A DNA stretch of 5,668 bases from an uncultured Collinsella sp. (GTDB lineage Bacteria > Actinomycetota > Coriobacteriia > Coriobacteriales > Coriobacteriaceae), in the NCBI GenBank assembly GCA_902491765.1, contig CABUIY010000034.1, forward strand, positions 1 to 5,668, given 5' to 3'. Positions within the stretch are counted from its first letter, which is position 1. Each line of letters opens with the position of its first letter. A program made the position numbers and the translations under genes. The notes beneath the pieces are model-generated. The model was not told the origin of the DNA. It searched no databases and saw nothing but the letters and a program-made list of their open reading frames with translations. Below are positions 1 to 4,517 of this stretch, in pieces.

Positions 1-37
1 GGGTCAGCCCGTGGGAGGCCAGGGCGCCGCTGACCGG
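1..37 (+). rRNA. rrf: 5S ribosomal RNA, 3' end (partial)
   Basis: The window begins inside what looks like the last third of a 5S rRNA. Positions 1-10 form a short hairpin, GGG-TCAG-CCC, where helix IV is expected. It is followed at 11-30 by GTGGGAGGCCAGGGCGCCGC, which aligns without gaps to the common actinobacterial 5S pattern GTGGGAGnnnAGGnCGCCGC. The distance from there to the expected helix I end matches E. coli 5S and puts the mature 3' end near position 37. No reading frame explains the segment: frame 1 stops at 31-33, and the others give unrecognisable arginine-rich peptides. The intrinsic terminator 34 bases downstream fits the end of an rRNA operon. The 5' two thirds lie outside the window, so the call rests on a short match. 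Confidence 0.75.
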
Positions 38-70
38 TGGACGGCACCGAGCCGTACGCTTGAACTGAGA

Positions 71-100
71 AGGGGGAGGCCTCGCGGCCTCCCCCTTTTT
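71..100 (+). terminator. Intrinsic terminator of the rRNA operon
   Basis: A perfect 10-bp GC-rich stem (GGGGGAGGCC at 72-81, GGCCTCCCCC at 86-95) encloses a TCGC tetraloop. A run of five T follows (96-100). The A at 71 can add one more pair with the first T. The T tract lies only on the plus-strand side, so it acts on transcripts from the left, here the 5S/rRNA operon. Confidence 0.93.
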
Positions 101-164
101 GCGTTTATGGGGCGTAAATGACTCTATTACACCAGACGATCTTATCGTTTTTGGTATTGAGCCT

Positions 165-632
165 TTATTTAAAGAAGATAAATCGAATAACAAGGGCAAC
201 TGCTATGGCCACAATGATCAAAAGCAGGATTGTCAGTCGATGCTGCTTGCGTCGTTTACTTGATGAAACGAAGATTGATTTTCCCTGTTTTGGCGTTTCG
301 AGATAGCGAGCCGAATGCGTCAAGGTTTGCTTTGGTCGAGGACCTCTTTGTTGATGAGTGGCGGATGCTTTCATCGGCTCATCACTAGCTGCGCTGTTTT
401 TAGATAATGGTGCGTCTTTCAGATATACAGGGTCTCCCGAGGCGACGCCCATATGTTTACGCCCCGTTTGGGCATCCTCGAGTGTTTGATATCGATTTCT
501 CGCCACATACTCGGGCTCCGGATCATTAATGGGCTCTTGCGAGATGTGGGGGCGATGGAACCGCGGCGGCTGCGTGGAAGTATCTTCCCCCTGCGTCGGC
601 ATAAACATTTTGTTCTGGTTTTGGTCGTCCAT
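165..632 (-). CDS. Hypothetical protein with a C-terminal membrane anchor
   Basis: I do not recognise this 155-residue protein. Residues 1 to about 122 are polar and low in complexity, rich in Q, P, S, T, K and R, and probably largely disordered. A basic stretch (SSKRRKQHR, about 124-132) then leads into one hydrophobic helix (about 133-149) and a short tail ending RFIFFK. With no N-terminal signal peptide, this is the layout of a tail-anchored or single-pass protein with its N-terminus in the cytoplasm. The ATG at 632-630 is preceded by AAAGG about 8 bases upstream, a modest ribosome site. A possible -10 (TACAAT on the minus strand, 677-672) lies upstream without a clear -35. The gene runs toward the rRNA operon end and is divergent from hsp20. 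Its composition is more AT-rich than the genes to the right. The long open frame, ribosome site and coherent C-terminal anchor argue that it is real; its function is unknown. Confidence 0.72.
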   Translation of the reverse strand: MDDQNQNKMFMPTQGEDTSTQPPRFHRPHISQEPINDPEPEYVARNRYQTLEDAQTGRKHMGVASGDPVYLKDAPLSKNSAASDEPMKASATHQQRGPRPKQTLTHSARYLETPKQGKSIFVSSSKRRKQHRLTILLLIIVAIAVALVIRFIFFK

Positions 633-671
633 GATGCCCTTTAGCTCGTTACCAACAACGTGTACGCGCTC

Positions 672-677
672 ATTGTA
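672..677 (-). promoter_or_regulatory. Possible -10 box for the 165-632 gene
   Basis: On the minus strand this reads TACAAT, one base from the TATAAT consensus, about 40 bases upstream of the start codon. I see no convincing -35 at 16-18 bases, so this is a weak prediction. Confidence 0.25.
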
Positions 678-724
678 AGGCCCTTGTTATTTGTAGCTGG
701 GGACATACTCGGTATTTAAGCTCT

Positions 725-737
725 GGTTCAAAGAACC
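725..737. repeat. Short inverted repeat GGTTC-AAA-GAACC
   Basis: Perfect 5-bp arms around AAA in the region between the divergent hypothetical gene and hsp20. It adjoins AACCT direct repeats starting at 734, 740 and 751. It could be a protein-binding site for either gene. No T tract follows it, so it is not a terminator. No known operator is recognised. Confidence 0.35.
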
Positions 738-753
738 TTAACCTTCCTAAAAC

Positions 754-772
754 CTAAGTCACACGCACTTAG
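754..772. promoter_or_regulatory. HAIR-like operator candidate (HspR site) upstream of hsp20
   Basis: CTAAGT (754-759) and ACTTAG (767-772) are a perfect 6-bp inverted repeat separated by exactly seven bases. The HspR operator HAIR, known from actinobacterial heat shock genes, is CTTGAGT-N7-ACTCAAG. The N7 spacing and the inner AGT...ACT are the same, but the outer arm bases differ, about 4 of 6 matching per half-site. It lies 138 bases upstream of the hsp20 start and overlaps the expected -35 position for a TATAGT box at 780-785. Assigning it to HspR is inference from geometry and context. Confidence 0.4.
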
Positions 773-779
773 ATATGCT

Positions 780-809
780 TATAGTACTGGACTCAAAAAA
801 CTTTATAGT
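780..809 (+). promoter_or_regulatory. Candidate hsp20 promoter, two TATAGT -10 boxes
   Basis: TATAGT occurs at 780-785 and again at 804-809, each one base from the TATAAT consensus. Neither has a good -35 hexamer at 16-18 bases, so either an activator or an alternative sigma factor may be involved, or the true promoter lies elsewhere in the AT-rich stretch to 845. Use of either box would give a 5' leader of roughly 90-120 bases. Confidence 0.27.
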
Positions 810-814
810 CGATG

Positions 815-843
815 TATATATGAGCACTGGGTGGGCATATATA
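815..843. repeat. Inverted repeat TATATATG-N13-CATATATA
   Basis: Perfect 8-bp arms at 815-822 and 836-843 enclose a 13-base GC-richer spacer. The repeat sits 67 bases upstream of the hsp20 start and may lie in its 5' leader. It could be an operator, a second promoter region or an RNA hairpin. The AT-rich stem would be weak at high temperature, so a temperature-sensing role is conceivable but unproven. Confidence 0.45.
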
Positions 844-895
844 AGAGCGTCAAAAGAAGTCCCAGTCACCTGGAAGATGACTCGGCAGTCCTATA

Positions 896-901
896 AAGGA
901 G
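896..901 (+). promoter_or_regulatory. hsp20 ribosome binding site (decides the start)
   Basis: AAAGGAG lies eight bases before the ATG at 910. It makes 910 the start, although the frame is open back to an ATG at 775. The upstream ATG has no comparable site. Confidence 0.85.
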
Positions 902-909
902 TGGTAAAC

Positions 910-1341
910 ATGGCAAGCATGGTTCCTTATCGTTCGGTTTTTGGCGTTCGTCCCTCTGCAAGCTCGCTGTTCGATCTGTTTGATGATATGAGCGACCTGG
1001 CGAACAGCTCGATTGCCTCTAAGGCGTTCCCCGTTGACGTTGAGGATAAGGGCGATGGCTATGAGGTCAAGGCTTATCTGACCGGCGTCGCCAAGGACGA
1101 TATCGATGTCGAGCTTAACGAGGGCCGTCTGTCCATTAGCGTGAATGTCGAGGAAGACGAGGAGAACGAGGGCAAGAACTTCCTGCAGAAGGAGTTCAGC
1201 TCGTACAGCGCGACGCGTGGCGTGTATCTTAAGGACGCTTCGAGCGAGGGCCTCTCGGCTAAGTACGCTGACGGCATCCTGACCGTTACGGTTCCCAAGA
1301 TCGTCGAGAAGAAGAACGTTACGAAGATCTCCATCGAATAA
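910..1341 (+). CDS. Small heat shock protein, Hsp20/alpha-crystallin family
   Basis: A 143-residue ATP-independent holdase that binds unfolding cytoplasmic proteins and keeps them soluble for refolding by DnaK/ClpB-type chaperones. The length is typical of bacterial sHSPs. An N-terminal arm (1 to about 39) contains FDLFDDM, the usual phenylalanine-rich segment. The alpha-crystallin domain (about 40-130) opens with AFPVDVEDKGDGYEVKAYLTGV and ends with the family hallmark ADGILTVTVPK (120-130). An acidic loop (EEDEENEG, 81-88) replaces the more usual short linker. The C-terminal tail carries ISI (140-142), the I-x-I motif that docks neighbouring dimers. The ATG at 910 has an AAAGGAG site; the frame's upstream extension is untranslated leader. 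The gene is alone between its promoter region and a strong terminator, hence probably monocistronic. HspR control is possible given the HAIR-like repeat upstream. Confidence 0.95.
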   Translation: MASMVPYRSVFGVRPSASSLFDLFDDMSDLANSSIASKAFPVDVEDKGDGYEVKAYLTGVAKDDIDVELNEGRLSISVNVEEDEENEGKNFLQKEFSSYSATRGVYLKDASSEGLSAKYADGILTVTVPKIVEKKNVTKISIE

Positions 1342-1367
1342 CTTCGTTGGTGTTCTTCGCTATTAAA

Positions 1368-1415
1368 AGACAACAAAAGGGGCTGGGAAGCGATTCCCGG
1401 CCCCTTTTGTTGTTT
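1368..1415. terminator. Bidirectional terminator between hsp20 and the MBL-fold gene
   Basis: A near-perfect stem of about 20 bp (1370-1389 with 1394-1413, one G-U pair) closes on a GCGA loop. The core is AAAAGGGGC...GCCCCTTTT. The plus strand ends in TTTTGTTGTTT and the minus strand in TTTTGTTGTCTTTTA. It can therefore stop transcription of hsp20 from the left and of the convergent gene from the right. Confidence 0.92.
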
Positions 1416-1423
1416 AGGACAGT

Positions 1424-2233
1424 CTATTGAATGGTTGCCGGTTGATACTGACTCGCAGGGCGTATCGAGAGTTTTCGCGATCCTTGGAGAAGGGTTGCGG
1501 AGCTGCCGACCTCGTCATCCAGGGTTGCGGCCAGAGCTTTGGCATAGCTTTTGACGGTAAGGCTCGGACGATTGTTATCTTGGCTGATATGCATGGCAAT
1601 GAGCTGTTCGGTGCGATCGGTAACAAGTTCGCGCGCGGCTTCGGCGGCTTGGCCATTGGAGAGGTGTCCCCTTTCAGACAGGATGCGCTCCTGAAGAAAG
1701 CGGGGATATTCTCCCTCGCGCAGCATGGTCACATCGTGGTTGCTTTCGAGTGCGAGGACTCGACAATCTTTGAGGGTGTTCATGGCTTGGCTCGATAGCT
1801 CTCCGGTGTCGGTGGCAAAGCCGATGGAATCATCGAGGGTGTCGAATCGATAGCCGACTGGATTGATGACATCGTGTGACGTTGAGTAGGTTTGCACGTG
1901 GATGCCGGCAATGGATAGGGTGTCACCGGGATCGAATTCCTCGACAGGCAGATGCGAAAGATTTTCTTTGCTCGAAAGAGTGCCCCTGCTGGCAAAGAGG
2001 GGGCCGTGCCAGTGCTTGCACCAGACATCGAGGCCCTTGATGTGATCGCTATGCTCATGAGTAATGAGAAGAGCCGAGACGTTGTCTGCCGAGAGCCTCA
2101 GTTCTGCCATGCGCTTTAATGTCTCGCGGGGAGACAGTCCGTCATCGACCATAATGAGCCCCTGCGGGCCCTCGATGAGTGCGCAGTTGCCTTTAGAGCC
2201 ACTGCCGAGGATATGAAGGTGCAGGCAAGACAT
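1424..2233 (-). CDS. walJ: Metallo-beta-lactamase-fold hydrolase, YycJ/WalJ (VicX) family
   Basis: A 269-residue cytoplasmic metal-dependent hydrolase. The N-terminal LGSGSKGNC (9-17) is typical of the YycJ/WalJ branch. THEHSDHIKG (58-67) is the metal-binding HxHxDH motif (H59, H61, D63, H64). Further likely ligands are H120 and D142 in FATDTG. LESNHD (162-167) and ERGHLSNGQAA (187-197) are also family blocks. Length matches the family, about 260-270 residues. B. subtilis YycJ is encoded with the WalRK two-component system and has been linked to nuclease activity and the coordination of DNA replication with cell division. Here there is no walRK nearby, so that role is not supported by context. 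The gene is divergent from tilS with 48 bp between starts. The ribosome site is poor (TTTGGA, about 5-8 bases from ATG). The family call is firm; the exact substrate is not known. Confidence 0.92.
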   Translation of the reverse strand: MSCLHLHILGSGSKGNCALIEGPQGLIMVDDGLSPRETLKRMAELRLSADNVSALLITHEHSDHIKGLDVWCKHWHGPLFASRGTLSSKENLSHLPVEEFDPGDTLSIAGIHVQTYSTSHDVINPVGYRFDTLDDSIGFATDTGELSSQAMNTLKDCRVLALESNHDVTMLREGEYPRFLQERILSERGHLSNGQAAEAARELVTDRTEQLIAMHISQDNNRPSLTVKSYAKALAATLDDEVGSSATLLQGSRKLSIRPASQYQPATIQ

Positions 2234-2247
2234 AAGATTCCAAAGGA

Positions 2248-2253
2248 TACAAT
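2248..2253 (+). promoter_or_regulatory. Possible tilS -10 box
   Basis: TACAAT lies 28 bases before the tilS start and would give a leader of about 22 bases. There is no good -35. On the opposite strand the same segment reads ATTGTATCCT, which may serve the divergent gene, so the two promoters could overlap. Confidence 0.3.
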
Positions 2254-2281
2254 GGGTGCGGACGAATAAAGGAGGAAGCGA

Positions 2282-3820
2282 ATGCCAACGGTATCACAGC
2301 ATTACGGACACCATGCCGTGCCTGGGGCAGTCGATGAGACCCGGACGAGGCAGCAGGCAGCTCCTGTCGTGCTCATGGTATCAGGCGGCGCGGACTCGAC
2401 GGCACTGCTTCTTATGGCGTGCACATCAAAGCTGGATATCCAAGACGGACGCGGTGTTGCCCCCATTGCTCGCGAGCGCCTGCATGTGCTGCATGTAAAC
2501 CATCATCTGCGCGGCAAGGCGTCCGATGGCGACGAGGCCTTTGTGCGTGAGCTCTGCGCGCAATATGGTTTACCGCTGTGTGTGGAGCACGCTTATTTTG
2601 ATGGGGAGTCGGGCAATATTGAGGCCGCGGCCCGCGAGGTGCGCTATGCCGCGGCGCGGAGGTATGTTCGCGAACTCTGCGCCCAGACGGGGGCGCCGCG
2701 AACGGCGGCTCGTATCTGCACCGCGCACACGTCTTCGGATCGCGCGGAAACGTTTTTGATGAACGCGATTAAGGGTTCGGGGCCCGCTGGTCTATCGAGC
2801 ATTCCTCGCCGGAGGAATATCGTGGTGCGTCCCTTGCTCGACCTAACTCATGGCGAGCTTGTGGGCTATCTACAGGTACATGGTCAGCCGTGGCGTGAAG
2901 ACGAGAGCAATGAGGATATCTCGTATCTGCGAAACTACGTGCGTCATCGGGTAATGCCAGTGGTGGCACAGCGTAATGCGAGCGTGTGCAAGACGATTGG
3001 CGCCGCCTGTGAGATCTTGGGTGACGAAGACGCGTTTCTATCCCAGCTGTCGGCGCAGGCGTTTCGAAGCTGCCTGCGCAAGGAGGCGGCGGGCGCGCTA
3101 GTGCTCGATGCCAGACGCCTTGCTGCGGCCGAGGTGGTAATCGCGCGGCGCATCGTGCGACTGGCGATTAAGCGCATCGATCCGGACGCTCGTCCAGAGA
3201 TGCGACATGTGGAGCGAGTCCTTTCCTGCGTTGCCGAGGGCGCCGGCTCGGTCACGCTTCCGGCGGGAATTGACGCGCGCGTTGAGTTTGGCATGCTGGC
3301 GTTTAAGGCCCCGGTGGCTCGCGAGGGCCTGGTCGCGGACTGGGTTACCGTACCCGGTCGTTTGCCGTTGGGCGGGGGACGTATGCTGGTCACAGAGCCG
3401 ATGGCCGTTGAGCTGGGATGCGATATCGTGCGCCGCGCCCGTGAGCTTGCGGCTGCCGGGGAAGTGACAGCTTTGGTAGACGCGGCTGCCTTGGGTTTTG
3501 CCGACAGCGATAGTGAGCGGATCCTGGCGGGCTCGCGTGGCGAGATCCCTGTCGAGGCGCGATTGGCGCGCCTGTGGGTGGACGGTCCCGCACCGGGAGA
3601 CGTGATGTGCCCGTTAGGGATGAGTGGCCGAAGCAAGAAAGTATCCGACTTGCTAGGCGAGGCTCGCATTCCCGTTTCCGAGCGCGCCGGCGTGCCCATG
3701 GTGAGGACGGCGCCGGGAGGTGCCGTGGTGTGGGTCGCCGGAGTTCGCGCGGACGAGCGTTTTAAGTGCACGGCCGCAACGCGCGTGGCATATCTGCTCC
3801 GCGTGGTCGATGCGGAATAG
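2282..3820 (+). CDS. tilS: tRNA(Ile)-lysidine synthase TilS
   Basis: TilS uses ATP and lysine to convert C34 of the tRNA-Ile CAU anticodon to lysidine, so that this tRNA reads AUA and is charged with isoleucine. It is normally essential. The 512-residue protein carries the N-type PP-loop SGGADST (34-40), then HVNHHLR (71-77), TAHTSSDRAET (147-157) with the conserved D and ET, an AIKGSGPAGLSSI block (162-174), RPLL (183-186), and WREDESNEDISYLRNYVRHRVMP (204-226). These are the usual catalytic-domain blocks in order. The C-terminal TilS domain is visible around 450-495 (SKKVSDLLGEARIP, then WVAGVRADERF). The protein is longer than E. coli TilS (432 residues), with about 28 residues before the PP-loop and alanine/arginine-rich middle segments. 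GGAGG (2271-2275), six bases from the ATG, supports the start. It is the first gene of the tilS-hpt-ftsH cluster. Confidence 0.97.
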   Translation: MPTVSQHYGHHAVPGAVDETRTRQQAAPVVLMVSGGADSTALLLMACTSKLDIQDGRGVAPIARERLHVLHVNHHLRGKASDGDEAFVRELCAQYGLPLCVEHAYFDGESGNIEAAAREVRYAAARRYVRELCAQTGAPRTAARICTAHTSSDRAETFLMNAIKGSGPAGLSSIPRRRNIVVRPLLDLTHGELVGYLQVHGQPWREDESNEDISYLRNYVRHRVMPVVAQRNASVCKTIGAACEILGDEDAFLSQLSAQAFRSCLRKEAAGALVLDARRLAAAEVVIARRIVRLAIKRIDPDARPEMRHVERVLSCVAEGAGSVTLPAGIDARVEFGMLAFKAPVAREGLVADWVTVPGRLPLGGGRMLVTEPMAVELGCDIVRRARELAAAGEVTALVDAAALGFADSDSERILAGSRGEIPVEARLARLWVDGPAPGDVMCPLGMSGRSKKVSDLLGEARIPVSERAGVPMVRTAPGGAVVWVAGVRADERFKCTAATRVAYLLRVVDAE

Positions 3821-3871
3821 CGTCCCACGTCTGCTATTCTGTGCGACGTTGACGGTATTCCCGCGCTGATG

Positions 3872-3902
3872 GCGCACGGGCTGGTAAATTTACCCCGTGC
3901 GC
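3872..3902. repeat. Nested palindrome in front of hpt
   Basis: The outer arms GCGCACGGG (3872-3880) and CCCGTGCGC (3894-3902) are perfect 9-bp complements. They enclose a 12-bp perfect palindrome, GGTAAATTTACC (3883-3894), which shares one base with the right arm. No T tract follows, so this is not a normal intrinsic terminator for tilS. The palindrome covers the place where the -35 of the hpt promoter should be, which suits an operator. Confidence 0.6.
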
Positions 3903-3911
3903 TGCTAGAAT
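3903..3911 (+). promoter_or_regulatory. Extended -10 promoter for hpt-ftsH
   Basis: TGCTAGAAT combines a TGn extension with TAGAAT, one base from the -10 consensus. The -35 at the right distance (about 3882-3888) is weak, as is usual with extended -10 promoters. Transcription would start near 3918, giving a leader of about 50 bases before hpt. Confidence 0.55.
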
Positions 3912-3967
3912 GTGAAGTTCGCGTCCATACGGCGGTGTGTGGGCGATAAGCACAAGAAAGGGTTGTC

Positions 3968-4516
3968 ATGGCTTCTCAACATCCGGATATCGAGAAGGTT
4001 CTGTTCACGCAGGAGGATATCGACGGTATCGTCTCTCGCCTGGGCGAGGAGATTACGCGCGACTACGCGGGTAAGGATCTGGTGCTGATTGCGGTCCTGC
4101 GCGGTGCCGTGGTCTTTATGGGCGACCTGATGCGCAAGATCGAGCTGCCGACCAACATCGATTTCATGGCTGTTTCGAGCTATGGCGACGGTGTGAAGTC
4201 CTCGGGTATCGTGCGTATCATTAAGGATCTGGATATCGACATCCGCGGTCGCGACGTGCTGATCGTTGAGGACATTCTGGACTCGGGCCTGACGCTCAAG
4301 TATCTGATGAAGAACCTCGAGAGCCGCAAGCCCGCTTCTCTGGAGGTCGCCGCCTTCCTGTGGAAGGACGTTGAGGACCGTACCTCGGCCATCACGCCCA
4401 AGTATGTTGGAACCCATTGCCCCGATGCCTTTGTGGTGGGCTACGGCCTCGACTATGCCGAGCGCTATCGTAACCTTCCGTATCTGGGCATTTTGAAACC
4501 GGAGGTTTATTCGTAA
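3968..4516 (+). CDS. hpt: Hypoxanthine (guanine) phosphoribosyltransferase
   Basis: Transfers the phosphoribosyl group of PRPP to hypoxanthine, and usually guanine, giving IMP or GMP in purine salvage in the cytoplasm. The 182-residue length is typical of bacterial HPRTs. VLRGAVVFMGDL (43-54) is the first PRPP-binding loop region. SSYGDG (70-75) lies in the flexible loop that closes over the active site. VLIVEDILDSGLTL (97-110) is the PRPP signature with the acidic pair E101-D102 and catalytic-base position D105. The C-terminal VVGYGLDYAERYRNLPYLGILKPEVY (156-181) carries the purine-pocket and magnesium-binding segment. AAAGGG (3957-3962), five bases before the ATG, is the ribosome site. It follows tilS by 147 bp with its own likely promoter and leads into ftsH after one base, so hpt and ftsH should share a transcript. 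Confidence 0.97.
   Translation: MASQHPDIEKVLFTQEDIDGIVSRLGEEITRDYAGKDLVLIAVLRGAVVFMGDLMRKIELPTNIDFMAVSSYGDGVKSSGIVRIIKDLDIDIRGRDVLIVEDILDSGLTLKYLMKNLESRKPASLEVAAFLWKDVEDRTSAITPKYVGTHCPDAFVVGYGLDYAERYRNLPYLGILKPEVYS
4501..4505 (+). promoter_or_regulatory. ftsH ribosome binding site inside the hpt 3' end
   Basis: GGAGG lies within the last hpt codons, 12 bases before the ftsH ATG at 4518. This is longer than the usual 5-9 bases. Ribosomes ending hpt at 4514-4516 could also restart at once on ftsH, so translational coupling is likely. Confidence 0.6.
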
Positions 4517-4517
4517 G

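Noticed and set aside
3..68. C-terminal end of a protein-coding gene at the window start
   Set aside because: One frame is open to a stop at 66-68, but the peptide is arginine-rich and unrecognisable, while the same bases match the 5S rRNA 3' end.
131..155. Hairpin ACCA-ACGAT-CTT-ATCGT-TGGT followed or overlapped by T residues
   Set aside because: The stem is short, AT-rich and interrupted, and overlaps its own T run. It has no T tract on the minus strand, so it is not a credible terminator for the 165-632 gene. It could be a weak backup to the rRNA terminator but is not supported.
864..882. AGTCA-N9-TGACT inverted repeat upstream of hsp20
   Set aside because: Arms of only 5 bp are expected by chance in a region of this size, and it matches no operator I know.
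775..909. N-terminal extension of the hsp20 reading frame from an ATG at 775
   Set aside because: The frame is open but has no ribosome site at 775, crosses the probable promoter region, and does not resemble an sHSP N-terminus. The ATG at 910 has a well-placed AAAGGAG.
3849..3854. TTGACG as a -35 box for hpt
   Set aside because: At 16-18 bases downstream the sequence is GC-rich with no -10. The TAGAAT at 3906 is more than 50 bases away.
2944..3969. Long minus-strand open frame (341 codons) opposite tilS
   Set aside because: It is rich in S, T, R, A and P, the signature of an antisense frame in a GC-rich gene, and lies over the conserved tilS frame.
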